From: Setomelanomma holmii
Lineage: Eukaryota; Ascomycota; Dothideomycetes; Pleosporales; Phaeosphaeriaceae
Length of the DNA: 64,000 bases
NCBI GenBank assembly: GCA_010015745.1
Contig: ML978157.1
Span: 597,713 to 661,712 of the forward strand
Direction: 5' to 3'
Shown here: one piece after another, positions 1 to 10,385 of the stretch
Position numbering within the stretch: the stretch's first letter is position 1
Layout: every line of letters begins with the position of its first letter
Made by a program: the position numbers and the translations under genes
Notes under the pieces: generated by a model
Database searches by the model: none
What the model was told of the DNA's origin: nothing
What the model saw: the letters and a program-made list of their open reading frames with translations, nothing else

Positions 1-2723
1 AGCCCCTCAGTGGCCGTGCTGGCTGCCTTGACACGCTCGCCTGAGCTGCTAGCTGAGACGCGGTTGAAGATATGGGTCTTGAGACGTTGGAAGAGAACTT
101 TCAACACAGGGTCTGAAAGCTTGCCTGACTCGGCTTGCGTCAGCAAACGAGTGATAGTCGTAGATAGCTGTGCTCGTGTGGTTGGCGGCATGTTGTGCGA
201 CGACTCTAGCAGCGACGAGATCTTCGAAGGTGTGGTAGGATCCTTCATGTACCCATCTTTGAGCACATCCCACATCCTGTTAGCTTGAGGTTTCCAGGGC
301 GACCTGACATCTCGCTTCAGCAGATTTTTTGCCGTAAGCAATATACCACCAATCGTGGTGATGCGCATTGCGTCCTCACGAATACGTGAGATCCGCGCAC
401 GATCCAACTCGAGAGTCTCGGGCAGCTCGGAGTCTCGCAGTGGTGGCGTAGCGATTGCGAGATCGACTAGACCGCGGGCATATATCTTGTGAGCTGTGGG
501 CCGGTTGATGGGATTGGTCTGACTCCATGGGTCGCGTCGATCTGCTTCGGTATGCATGTTGACTGCAGCACTTCGCCACCAGCGTCTTGTGCGGTCCAGT
601 GCAATTTTGCCCTCCTCAAGATCCTGCGCAAACATACGCTGCTCGTACCCAGTAGCTTCCTTGATTAGAGTTGGTGCTGCATTCATGAGCAGGAAGTTTG
701 AGTAGTCCAAAGAGAGCAGGTCGATGACGTGCAGGAGCTTGAACAACTTCTCGACCATCTCTGATAGCTCGCCCTCTTCCTGGAGCTCCCCAGCCAGAGC
801 CTGAACCTGTGCATCTCTAAAGGGCGCGCATAGCTTGGGAAGTATCGTGGCAATGAAGCCAAAGAACTTCCCGTACGAGAACAGACCTTGCTTGCATTGC
901 GTGTTGATCAGCTCTGGATCAAGTGTCTCCGAGATAAGGGTATGCATGGAGTTGCCAGCTTTCAGCAAGCGAAGGAGCTTGCCCCGAATGTTCTCTGCCA
1001 TGGCAACAGTCCAGGCAGTGCTGTCACCCTCCTGAAAACCTCTGAGCATTGCGTTGCAGAGCTCGCGATTGAGTGCATCCCTCAGGTTGGCTGTTGGCGA
1101 TGCATCGATGCGGTATTCTTTATCGATGGAAAGCTCGTGAACTAGAACTCGATTATCGGGAACAACAGTGAAGACCTTTGAGAGCGACTGAGCTTGATGA
1201 CCGTGGTCAGGAGTCGGTTGGCGACCTGCGACAGAAGCCGCAAGCTCAGAAGCAGCCTCGGCCTGTATGGCTGCACTATCGCTGGAAGTAGGTGAGTCTG
1301 GAGTCGTGTTTGTAGCAAGTCGCGGCCGCACAGTCTCTCCGGCGAGCTTCTTCTTGGGCCTCGATCGGCGACTCTCCCTAATAGCCTTCCTGATCAATGT
1401 CAGGGCCTTGTCGGGTCCTGCCAGCTTCTTGATCTTGCTCAGTAGAATCGCCTGGTTGTCTCGAATTCCATTCCTGTACTCATTCGCGACCTCGTCGACA
1501 GTTGCATCCTTAACACTCTGCCAGATCTCGTCGAGGCTGACAAAGGATGCCACCATGGTCTCTACAAGTGCAGAGGAATCTCGTGCCTTCCAGTTGTTGA
1601 ATGCGTTGACAAAGGCACCGTGAGCTAGCAGAACAGTCTCTGTTCGTGTTGGAGAAGGAATATAGTAGTTGAAAGTGGTAAGCTTCGCAACTGCAGACTC
1701 AAAAGATATGACAAGGTCCTTGGCCTTGGTGATGAGATCCTGCTCTTGGTCACCGTCTCGGCTCAAGACGTGCGCTGGATGTCCCAGAATGAGGTATGCG
1801 GAGAGGAAGGTTCTGACAGCTGTACTTCGAGCCATTGGATCCTGGTCGGGCAGGAGTACGAATACAGTCATGACCTTCTCAGTGATTCTGAGCACCTTCT
1901 CGTCGGCAAGCAGCATTGTGATGTCCTCAAAGCTGGTGTCGCGGATCTTCTCAATCGACAAACCCAGCTCCAACCATGCATCAACCATGTTCTTCCTGGC
2001 CCTAGCCCTCCACGCCAATTGTATTCGCTTCGCCGCATCCTCGGAAGTAAAGGCTGGTCGCTCGCTAGGTCTCTTCGCGTCAACTGGGGGCGAGCTGGCG
2101 GTTCTGGGTCGACGAGGGTTGCGCTTGTACTCGAGTCTCCGCCTCTCAGCGTCTGCCAATTTCTCCTCCATCTCGACGCGGTATCGGCGCTCTTCGGCGG
2201 CCTTGCGCTCCTTCATGTCTTCGGCCACCTTCTTGGCCCTCCGGACCTCCTCGGCGCATGCGGCTGCGACCTGCGCCAAATGTCGTTCGCGCGCAACCTT
2301 GGCTGCCATCGCGCGCTCTTCACTATTTGATGCTCGCGGGGCGGCTTTGGCCAGCGCAGCCCGCAACCGCACCTGTTCGGCATGTACGGCGCGGTCTGCT
2401 AGTCTTGCCTTCCTGGTCTCGAGGATGGAGGCTCGTCGTAGGTGCTGCGCGATGTGGTGGCTTTGGCAGCTGTTTCGGTACGATCGGTTCGATGTATGGG
2501 AGTGGGTCGAAGATAGCGAGTTTCGGCGTGATGAAGCAGCCGAAGACTTGCGACGGTTATTTGAACACCGGTAGAAGCGAGCGGCGATGCGTGGTGGAGG
2601 CGCAAAAGGCTGGCCGTTTCCGGCGTCGTCTGATAACACCATGTCAGGCTCCTCTGGGATGTCTTCGTTCTCGCGTTGCAGCTGCGTGCTGACCATGTCG
2701 ATTTCAGAGTCGGTGAGAGACAT
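1..2723 (-). CDS. Tcp11/Sok1-family protein with IQ motif (3' end outside window)
   Basis: A minus-strand frame stays open from the ATG at 2721-2723 to the window edge, so about 907 codons are visible and the C terminus is missing. Residues 1-95 are Ser/Arg-rich and look disordered. Residues about 100-200 are a charged Ala/Glu/Arg coiled coil. An IQ-like motif (AAKRIQLAWRARARK, about 230-245) follows. Downstream is a helical region containing KLCAPFRD and LLSLDYSNFLLMNAAPTL, which matches the Tcp11 pattern (LCAP.RD ... hydrophobic ... N). Known: Tcp11 proteins include yeast Sok1, a multicopy suppressor in the cAMP/PKA pathway; the IQ motif suggests calmodulin or myosin-light-chain binding (inference). 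No intron is needed in the visible part. A second Tcp11-family gene lies at 21-23 kb on the same strand. Confidence 0.8.
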   Translation of the reverse strand, partial: MSLTDSEIDMVSTQLQRENEDIPEEPDMVLSDDAGNGQPFAPPPRIAARFYRCSNNRRKSSAASSRRNSLSSTHSHTSNRSYRNSCQSHHIAQHLRRASILETRKARLADRAVHAEQVRLRAALAKAAPRASNSEERAMAAKVARERHLAQVAAACAEEVRRAKKVAEDMKERKAAEERRYRVEMEEKLADAERRRLEYKRNPRRPRTASSPPVDAKRPSERPAFTSEDAAKRIQLAWRARARKNMVDAWLELGLSIEKIRDTSFEDITMLLADEKVLRITEKVMTVFVLLPDQDPMARSTAVRTFLSAYLILGHPAHVLSRDGDQEQDLITKAKDLVISFESAVAKLTTFNYYIPSPTRTETVLLAHGAFVNAFNNWKARDSSALVETMVASFVSLDEIWQSVKDATVDEVANEYRNGIRDNQAILLSKIKKLAGPDKALTLIRKAIRESRRSRPKKKLAGETVRPRLATNTTPDSPTSSDSAAIQAEAASELAASVAGRQPTPDHGHQAQSLSKVFTVVPDNRVLVHELSIDKEYRIDASPTANLRDALNRELCNAMLRGFQEGDSTAWTVAMAENIRGKLLRLLKAGNSMHTLISETLDPELINTQCKQGLFSYGKFFGFIATILPKLCAPFRDAQVQALAGELQEEGELSEMVEKLFKLLHVIDLLSLDYSNFLLMNAAPTLIKEATGYEQRMFAQDLEEGKIALDRTRRWWRSAAVNMHTEADRRDPWSQTNPINRPTAHKIYARGLVDLAIATPPLRDSELPETLELDRARISRIREDAMRITTIGGILLTAKNLLKRDVRSPWKPQANRMWDVLKDGYMKDPTTPSKISSLLESSHNMPPTTRAQLSTTITRLLTQAESGKLSDPVLKVLFQRLKTHIFNRVSASSSGERVKAASTATEG

Positions 2724-3772
2724 GGCGGCCTTATATTGGGACTTCAGGAGTCGGGCGAATGTGTCGTGTTGGCCCAAGGAATGATGTCGCTGGTCGTTGC
2801 TGATAGATGAAACAAGCACGGCTTCAAGAGTGGCACTTGTCTGGAATGGGCCGCAAGCGGTCGAAGTAAGATGGGACGCGCTTATGAGCGCATGCAAGAA
2901 TATGACACACTGAAGTGAATGATACCGAAGCGGCTTAGCGGGTGGTTGTGTATTGACGTTCGCAGGTGGGAGTGATAAGCTGGACGGCGTCTTCTCAGAT
3001 GCTGTTGTGGTGAGGTGAAGGCGGGCAGCAAGCGCGCTGTAAGGGCAACGGCGATAGATGAGCGATAGTAGAGAAGAAGCGCTGAACTGGATTCATGGCA
3101 GGAGCAGGTATTGCGCGTGGCTGGGGAGGGGTCGTCGCTCGTGCTTTCCGTGAGGATGACGAACCGAACCGCTGTGCCAAGGCTGACACATGCGGAACGT
3201 TGTCGAAGCAGATCGACGTCTTGCATTTTCCCACCCCACGCCTCAGCCTTACCAACGCTCTTGACCCATTCCGCGACCGCCGCATCATATGCCGATCTTT
3301 CTTGGGATGGATGTGTTTGATGCGCTAAAAGTCTCGTACTTAATGAATCGTCTTCGACGCTAAACCGCAATACATTGTTCGTCGTCGAGCCGCCTTCGTC
3401 GAACTGCGCACCTCTGAACCAACCTCCAACCATATGTGGCTCATCACACTGCCAGCTTTCTATCCTTTTTATTTTGATTTCGCAATTCGATGGTGAGATG
3501 ATACTCTTCAATGGTCTTCTCAACAAGCGACGGGATAATGGCTGGCTACAAAGCCTAAAGCTCCATTGTGCGCATGTCAATTGCGTGTGGCTTGGCCCAA
3601 CATGGTTACTTGAATGCTGCTGTATCAGAATAAACGCATTTCGAAGTGGTCGCATCTTTGAACAAGTATTACGAAATTCACCAGAGTCGTCCGGAGAATG
3701 GTTCACTATCTTTGTCCTTCACAAGTCCATCCTTGCTTCTTACTGTTCACATTCTGTCCTTCCTCGACTTCG
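2724..3772. other. Intergenic, upstream of the Tcp11 gene
   Basis: About 1 kb between the 5' end of the Tcp11 gene and the 3' end of small membrane protein copy A. Open frames here (such as 2882-3706 minus) show no recognisable domain and have poor codon choice. No gene is called. Confidence 0.5.
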
Positions 3773-4154
3773 TCATGGCGCATGCATCTCATCGGTCAAG
3801 TCTAACCATTCCTGAAACCTCCGCCATTCGGTGTACCTTTGTCGTATCCGGTCTCTCGAAGTATCGCGTCGGCATGCCAGGCAATCTAGAGCGAGTGAGC
3901 CTCGATTCGTCATCACATACGATCCGGAGATACCTACATCGGACGGGCCAGCACATCCACTGGCGGAAATTCGACGATGTTACGATCAGTGTAACAGCGA
4001 TACCAAGGACTGCAACAAAATTCCCGACGAGAGCGAAGATCGCTTCTTTAGACCAAGATGCATCAATTACGTTACGCCCATCGGTGATCGTAGTGGGTGC
4101 TGCTACTGTGGACTTGCATAATAGCAGTGTGAAGGGCAGGCTTAGCAAGTGCAT
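3773..4154 (-). CDS. Small signal-peptide single-TM protein, family copy A (spliced)
   Basis: Not a family I can name. Two exons are proposed: 3938-4154 and 3773-3885, with a 52-nt phase-1 intron (GTAGGT...CTCTAG). The product is 109 residues. Residues 1-19 form a signal peptide ending in VAA. A short polar linker leads to WSKEAI at 34-39. One hydrophobic helix spans about 38-59, followed by FRQW and a basic tail. Exon 2 gives RQRYTEWRRFQEWLDLTD near the C terminus. Without splicing the frame runs on to an unrelated end, so a single-exon call would lose the conserved tail. The predicted topology (signal peptide, short outside segment, TM, basic inside tail of about 50 residues) is type I (inference). 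Exon 1 is 217 nt, exactly as in copy B. Confidence 0.65.
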
Positions 4155-5533
4155 GGCTCGACGCAGTGTATGCGGTATGCACGAATGACATCCAACAGGT
4201 TATGTTAAGCCGCAGACACTCAATCCAGAGACAGTAGTACGACGACGGATTCGTAGGGGTGGCGGCCTTTAGGTATGGAACGATTCGATGCAGATAGCTA
4301 GGGATGAATGAAGACGCGCGAGGGATGCTGAGTTTTGTATGAAATGCATCTCTGTCAAGCAGCAGCCCAAGCCCTTTTGAATGTTGGAGGGCGGACATCT
4401 GCATGACCACGATTCCAGTTGCTGCTCCGAAAATGCGGGTCATCGATGCCATTGGTCTCACCCTGGTGGCTGACGTCGAGTTGGCGTGCACACATCGCGA
4501 CTGACCCATGGGATGAGCTTTAGGCACGCAGGAGCAAAATTGATTCTGCCAGTCCACGTTGAGCACAGTCCACAAAGCCGCTGGATCGTCCGTGCCGCGA
4601 GCCTGACGGATGCACCCATGCTTACCGCAGGTTAGACCCATAACGAAATACGATGTTGGCTGATCAACGCAAGCCTGATGCTACATGCGGCCTCGTTGAG
4701 GTAAAACGACGTATCAATGCCGGAACAAAAAGCACCTGACTGTACCGGTACTCACCACACCGTTATAGCCGATCTCGTCGCGATACAGCCTCTACTGCCG
4801 TTCAACGTTGAATATACTTACAACAGAGCAAGCGAGGCCCGTCCAAGATGCATCCCGTCCCTAATCTAGCTGCAATATTTCCTTCTTGACCAGCTCTACC
4901 AACAAGCAACGGTTCAATGACCTGACAGAGCCTGCAGTCCACGAAAAGAGTCTCGGTTCATGAGGTTTACGGACGGAAGCTAAGTGGATTTTGAACAGTA
5001 CAGACACCCCATCTGTAGATTTCTGTTCCATCGAGGCACGTATTTGCGTAACTCGTGCATGAAGGCATGCATTGACGAACCCTGTACCCCGTATGCAGGC
5101 TAACCGAAACTTGAAAGGCGGGCGGCCTTCGCGATCTTCCGCTCCCCAATGAGCTTCTTCGAAATAACACCTGCCGTACGCATCTCTGATCGATTTTAAA
5201 GGTAGATCACCAATGCTACCATCAGGCTAGCCTGCCGGTTTTGTTAGCAGCCGCTATTCTGCCTGAACCCGGTCGTCAATGCTATGCAGTCGACGATGCA
5301 GCTTACCGGAAGAAGAAAAATGGCACAGGTTTTAAGACATAGGACTACAATCCCTCAATGACTATTTCCTGATGTTGTCATTGGTAGTATGCTTGAAACG
5401 TTGTCCTTACGACCTGCGGCATACCATCGTCGGCGCAAATCTACCTATGCACCCCACCAAGGAGCCGCCCATTTTCTTCGACATTCGGCAGATTGGCTCG
5501 AGTGTGCTCTTTGCTCTCATCTGAACATTACCA
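4155..5533. other. Intergenic between copies A and B
   Basis: About 1.4 kb. I looked for further degenerate copies of the WSKEEI/RQRYxEW family on both strands and saw none. Small open frames have no signal peptide or recognisable domain. Confidence 0.45.
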
Positions 5534-5895
5534 TCACGGTACATCGTGTCCTTCGACCACCTCCCGCCACTCGCGAAACTGGATCCACTCTTCATAACGC
5601 TGCCGTCGTCGGGCTCTCGAGTCTTCAAAGTATTAGCGAAGAACAGACTCCGCGCTTGCACCATTTGGGTGAACGCACTCTTGCATGAGCTAAATAGCCA
5701 TCTGCGCAGCTTCGGTAAGGAGATGATCAGTGCAATGAAGATGCCGGTGATTGCGACAAGGACACTGGTCAATGCTAGAATTTCCTCGTTCGACCACCCA
5801 GGTGGGCCTGCGGTGGGGTTCGTTGGCGGGATTGCGGCTGCATGCACCAGTGCAAGGCCAGAGACGACAAAAAGGTGGAAGCTCATGGCAGCCAT
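5534..5895 (-). CDS. Small signal-peptide single-TM protein, family copy B (spliced)
   Basis: Two exons, 5679-5895 and 5534-5622, with a 56-nt phase-1 intron (GTGCGT...GCTAATACTTTGAAG). The product is 101 residues. The signal peptide is about 1-21 (ends HAAA). A Pro-rich linker leads to GWSNEEI at 33-39, with the same Trp position (34) as copy A. The TM is about 39-60, then LPKLRRWLFSSC. Exon 2 supplies RRRQRYEEWIQFREW and ends GHDVP. A second ATG at 5884-5886 is an alternative start that still leaves a signal peptide. CACGTG lies 11 nt before the first ATG. The unspliced frame is open for 162 codons but loses the conserved tail. Function unknown. Confidence 0.65.
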
Positions 5896-5906
5896 CTGAA
5901 GATGAT

Positions 5907-5912
5907 CACGTG
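5907..5912 (-). promoter_or_regulatory. CACGTGA element upstream of copy B
   Basis: On the minus strand CACGTGAT sits 11 nt before the ATG of copy B. The same hexamer at almost the same distance precedes copies C and D. It is an E-box of the bHLH class, or simply conserved leader left by duplication. Confidence 0.35.
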
Positions 5913-6698
5913 TGGCTCTAGAACGCTATTGGTTGACGTGCTGGAAGCAGTTCGAATGCTACGGTAGTGGGGAAAAGGAATCCGGATGTGAGAAAAATCT
6001 TGGATAAGATCGCAGCGAGCTTGCTAGTTATTTGTGCATTGAACGCGCATCCTCATGGTTGGCAAGCTCTTTTATTTGAACATGATGGGTGTGCCAAGTC
6101 ATGGCGGCTTCGTGAGGAAATCCGTGGGGTGAAGCGAGTGGAAGTACAACACATAGTGGTGCCAGGGAACTCCCCCCAGTGACAGACGTTGCACCCAGAG
6201 AGTCCAAAAACGACCTCGAGAGCCAATAGTAAGGCGGATTCAGTGTTCGAGGCACACCGGAGTTTCAGTCTCACCCCACGCCTGTGAAAGATGTCCTTCC
6301 ATTAGCATAAGTATGATGTATGGTTGGTTGTGTAGACATGTCGAATTAGAACGCCACCTTGATGTAGATTCGACGGAGGCGCAGTATGCCCCACATTGGC
6401 TTGCTTCGGACTCAATCATGGCCTAAGACTCGACATCATTCAGCTCGACTTCTTGGATGATCATACAAGACAGGACAATGAGTGCGACGAATCTTGGACT
6501 TGATTCTTGCCGTGCGTTCTGAGCTCAGCGAACGCAATAATTCTACAAAGTATCAAACGACCAAAGCCGAGTACCATGCCACACAGCTGCTGTTTTGTAA
6601 ACCGCCGCACGTTACCATACTCTCCAAAGATGATTCTTCAAGGCCTCTGACAAGCTGGACCACTCCCACTCCCATTCATACAACCGCACCAAACCACA
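5913..6698. other. Intergenic between copies B and C
   Basis: About 0.8 kb with no recognisable coding or RNA feature. Confidence 0.4.
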
Positions 6699-7094
6699 TC
6701 AGGCTGTATCTTGTCCCTCGGTCAACTCCACATACTCTTGGCATCTCACAACTTCTTTGTACTTCCTACGCAATCGATGCTTCGACAACTCTTTTCGGCG
6801 CGCAATACAGTCTCAAGAACGTTAGTAACGTACCTTGAAAGGCTTTCAGAAAGAGTGCTTACACAAAGGCTGAACAACCACCGACGGAATTTTGGCAACG
6901 CAATAATAACTTGATAAGCGCAACGATGATTCCGCACACTGCAACAAGGAAGCTCGCAAGGCTGAAGATCTCTTCCTTGGACCATCTGGAAGAAGCTGAT
7001 TCTGAGGTTTTGGACGGGGATTCGGTGACGCGTGAGCCAAGGCAACGGCCCACATGAATATGTGAAGAACAAGGCTGAAGTATGAGAAGGTCAT
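6699..7094 (-). pseudogene. Small signal-peptide TM family copy C, two frameshifts
   Basis: The homologous parts lie in three frames. Frame 1 from the ATG at 7092-7094 gives a good signal peptide (MTFSYFSLVLHIF...AHAS). A second frame gives SSRWSKEEIFSLASFLVAV and the TM. A third gives ALPKFRRWLFSLC. At least two indels therefore separate signal peptide, motif plus helix, and the post-TM basic segment. The exon-2 equivalent is still readable (LRRKYKEVVRCQEYVELTEG, stop at 6699-6701), with Val replacing the tail Trp. A probable intron carries GTACGTTACTAAC. CACGTGAC lies 10 nt before the ATG. Either a decayed copy or an assembly with two indel errors; decay is more likely because the tail has also drifted. 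Confidence 0.6.
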
Positions 7095-7104
7095 TCGAGA
7101 TCGT

Positions 7105-7110
7105 CACGTG
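7105..7110 (-). promoter_or_regulatory. CACGTGA element upstream of copy C
   Basis: GCACGTGACGATCT on the minus strand, 10 nt before the ATG. It resembles the sites before copies B and D. Confidence 0.35.
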
Positions 7111-7372
7111 CTATGCCGCGGCATGATTGGATGGAATGCCACTCCAAGGTGGCGTGCTATTGCGGTGGGGAAAAGTCGGCAATGTGCCAGGGAAGTCGTT
7201 TGTGAGAGTACAAAGTTTTCGCGACGACAAGATGCTTCTCCTGGTTGGAAATATGGTGTCGTTGCTGGTGTGTATACATATATATGTGACTTGTGAACTG
7301 ACCGCTTGACCCAAATTTATGCAGGCCTATGCAGGTTATAACAAGCTAAAATCGCATTGGACACCTCGACGT

Positions 7373-7459
7373 CCGCTAGCCATCCGTGGCTTTTCCCGTG
7401 GCGAGAATTGTATAAACTTTGCAGATCCGCGTCTGCAGTAGCGCAGTCTTGCTCGTCGT
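7373..7459. repeat. Dispersed diverged repeat, copy 1
   Basis: The first 22 bases match the segment starting at 24306 with one mismatch (CCGCTAG[C/T]CATCCGTGGC...). The last 25 bases (GCAGTAGCGC...GCTCGT) match the end of that segment with transitions only. The middle is poorly conserved. It may be the remnant of a short mobile element or a shared regulatory block. No terminal inverted repeat is obvious. Confidence 0.45.
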
Positions 7460-8088
7460 TTCCTTCTCACACCAGATGTGATTCAGGACTTCTGCCAAGC
7501 AGTGTTTATGGCTGTTAGGGGAACTGGCTATCACATCAGGGCCATTAACGCACTCTCCACGGTGAAGAAGGATTCTGAGGCCTCACCTCGCTCATCAGTC
7601 CCTTTGCACCCAACGACCACCACATCATTACATCTTCATATCACGACTTCGTTTCAGTTGATTAAAGTCGCATGGGGTGTCTGGCTAGATTCACGAGGCA
7701 GACACCCGTCAGCTGACCGTTTCCTGCGCCCATCTGCGACAACGTGCCCATTGGGCCTGGGCAGCCCAGTCGCGTTACACTTCCTTACCAAGATTTTTGT
7801 CGCGACTTCGCACACTTCACCTATCATACGACGACGCAGGACAAGGATGCGTGTAGTCTCCGCAAGCTTAAGGGACCAGTTGATCTACGAATGATGACAT
7901 TCGTCATTAATTCTACCGTTGAACGCATGTAGCTGGGCTTACACAAGGCTGAGATCGATACATTGCAGCTTTGGGCCTCGTCAACGATTCCAGGCAAGCA
8001 CGAATTGCTAGTCCTGCTCGAATTTGATCTAACACTGTGGAATCATGTCTGAGCTACCACTCCGCTCATGCCGACCATAGCAAACACA
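7460..8088. other. Intergenic between copies C and D
   Basis: About 0.6 kb. Plus-strand frames here have no recognisable product. Confidence 0.4.
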
Positions 8089-8504
8089 TCATGGAACACT
8101 TCGACCATCGGTCAACTCCAAGTACTCCTGGAAGCGCAACCATTCCTCATATCTCTGCCTTAATTGGTGCCTGGGCTCTTGCTGGCCTCGATCAACGGTA
8201 ACTATCCAAAGTCAATCAACATTATTGTAACCGAACAGCGTTTGTTGATGTACCCACATCTGAAAGGTCTGCGCAGACATCTGCGAACTGTTGACGACGC
8301 AAGAATAAGTGTGATGGCAACACTTGCGATGGCTATGAAGATGCCGACGAGCGTGAAGATAGCTTCCTTAGTCCAGCCGGGGGTTGTCAGTGGGGATGTG
8401 GCGAGAGAGTTGTCTTGGGATTGCGTCGGTCCTGCATGCGCCAGAAGGAGGATATGTGCAAGACACAGTAGGCATAGGCCTGGCGGAAGGTTGGAACGTG
8501 CCAT
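8089..8504 (-). CDS. Small signal-peptide single-TM protein, family copy D (spliced)
   Basis: Two exons, 8258-8504 and 8089-8201, with a 56-nt phase-1 intron (GTGGGT...TTGGATAG). The product is 119 residues. The signal peptide is about 1-24 (LCLLCLAHILLLAHAG). A Ser/Thr/Pro linker leads to PGWTKEAIF at 42-50. The TM is about 48-68, then RRCLRRPFR. Exon 2 gives LRQRYEEWLRFQEYLELTDG and ends RSVP. The start is the ATG at 8502-8504; the frame is open a few codons further but only to a GTG. Exon 2 is 113 nt, identical in length to that of copy A. CACGTGAC lies 9 nt before the ATG. Function unknown. Confidence 0.68.
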
Positions 8505-8513
8505 CAAAGAGGT

Positions 8514-8519
8514 CACGTG
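8514..8519 (-). promoter_or_regulatory. CACGTGA element upstream of copy D
   Basis: GCACGTGACCTC on the minus strand, 9 nt before the ATG. Same placement as in copies B and C. Confidence 0.35.
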
Positions 8520-8728
8520 CTTAGACCTATGGTGCTTCGTGGACTTGATGGATGTGCTGCGTTTGAGGCGGTGCTGCGATGGATGACAGGGGTGCGAGAT
8601 TGTGAAGTCGACTTGAAATGCTTGCGAAAACCGAAAATGAGATAAGAGTTGCTCGCTGAATGAACTGCTGAGATGTATCTGCTTTTTGGCATCATCGTGA
8701 GGAAGTCGCTGGATTTATTGCCTTGATG

Positions 8729-8983
8729 CTAGGGCGTCGTCAGAGAGCTGTGCTGAAGTTCGTCGACCCAACGGCGCTGGATGGGGTGGGCGCCGCGCAG
8801 TGCCGTGAGTCTTCCGACCAGCACAGCCTCAACCATACGCGCAAATCGCCAATAGGCCTCACGCTTTCTGTCTGTTTGCATCTGGCCAACCGTCAAGGTT
8901 GCCTTCAAAAATGCGGTTTGGCCGCCGAGTTTCTCGGTCTGAGCAATGCCGATGAAGTCGGCTTGAAGAACACCGGTGATCAT
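8729..8983 (-). CDS. Possible small protein, unknown (84 aa)
   Basis: ATG to TAG, 84 codons with strong C/G third-position preference (ATC, ACC, GCC, GAC, TTC, GGC), unlike most short frames nearby. The sequence is soluble-looking and mixed charge (ADFIGIAQTEKLGG, ...REAYWRFARMVEAVLVGRL). I do not recognise it. It could be the last exon of a longer gene whose 5' exons lie at 9.0-9.6 kb, or a gene fragment. No splice model was found. Confidence 0.3.
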   Translation of the reverse strand: MITGVLQADFIGIAQTEKLGGQTAFLKATLTVGQMQTDRKREAYWRFARMVEAVLVGRLTALRGAHPIQRRWVDELQHSSLTTP

Positions 8984-10385
8984 AGCACAGGGGTCATATG
9001 AGCTTCACGTAGAGCCGTTATAATCCAGATTTTACGAAGAAACCCACCTTTCTTTCAGGAAGTAAGGTCTAGCACTTCGAATAGGTCATACCTCAGCTTC
9101 GCTCCGATATTGGGTGCTAGGCAGATTAATCGTAAGGCTGCTTTGCGCGTGCACAGATGCAAACCTCGATTGCACTTGACTTCATGGCATTCGTGAAGGG
9201 TAGCCGCAAAGCAGGTAACAGCGTGCAGGATGCTTCGTGAGCCTCTTCGATACGCATTTTCGTGTCTCTCCAAGGTTATGCGTGGCAGCCTCGCTCCATC
9301 AGCTTGACCTTATATGGTCCAAATTAGATGCATTGTGATTGGCTGAAGGTTTAGGGTTTGGTTTGCTGCCGAAGGGCTGAGACGGCGCCTGTCAGGCCGG
9401 CTCGGGCCCACATCGTGCAGCTTGTCGACGAACAGCCAAGGCTGTGAAGTTACGGCAGTCGCTGTGAGCTATGGGCGTCGAATGGAGAGCGATGTTGAGA
9501 TGAAAGGAGATTCGGCCGTGGTGATGCGCGTGGGTCGTTTTTCGCCCAACCGCGCTAGCCAATGTGGAAGGCTGAACCGAGGCAACGGGTTTTAGAGGCT
9601 TCGACAACACAACCACAACGAGGCATCTCTGTTGTTATTACCAACGACCCGTTATCGACGTCGTGACCTCTACAAGCTATGCGGATGTTAGTCATCCGAG
9701 AGACACCTTACTCGACGTACCATGCTAGTGTCGTCCGGAAGCGCGATATGATACTTGGGCCCTGTCAACTGCTACTTATATGCGAAACGTTCACGAGAAA
9801 TGCAAGTACCACGACCACGAAGTGACATGTACCGTCGAGTGAGCTTTGTTCTTGATGAACTCACCCGTCCGCGGGTTTCTTGATACTTGATATATATATC
9901 GACGAGAGCACACCATTGCTCCTGTTGAATAGCCTAAACGGGCAGCTTGAGCAGGTAAGAGCGAATTTGAAAAGGCTAAACGACATAGGCAGAACCAAAG
10001 TCATGCAATTGAGTGGTTTTGTGTGTCTTCACAGGCTGAGGCTGCCCGCGCTCTCAGTCCAATTGCATCGCTCGCCTTCACGAACCTTCGAAAGTCCAAA
10101 TGCTGACAATGGCGTCGATCAATCCGATTTGTTTTATTCCTTACACCGAACGACAACTTGTGTCGGGCATAACAAAGAGAACACAGATGCACATAAGTCC
10201 GCGAGGGGTATCGACTTCCAACCTACCGGTAATGCGGACGTAAGCACTACGCCCGGCAATAGCAACAGCGACAACATGCCGCACACAGACCAAACGACAT
10301 ATCATGCAGTATACTTCGCTCCATCCTAAGTCACGAATCTTGGGTAGTCTCGAGAGCGCAGATACCTCTGGAAACCAGTCCCAAT
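8984..10385. other. Intergenic upstream of the SDR gene
   Basis: About 1.4 kb. A plus-strand frame at 9880-10329 (149 codons) ends 60 nt before the SDR start but shows no domain. Nothing else is seen. Confidence 0.4.

Noticed and set aside
1669..2574. 301-codon plus-strand frame
   Set aside because: Antisense of the Tcp11/IQ gene, whose minus frame has clear domain structure.
2882..3706. 274-codon minus-strand frame between the Tcp11 gene and copy A
   Set aside because: No domain, no signal, mixed composition and poor codon bias.
9880..10329. 149-codon plus frame just upstream of the SDR
   Set aside because: No recognisable features; probably leader or chance.
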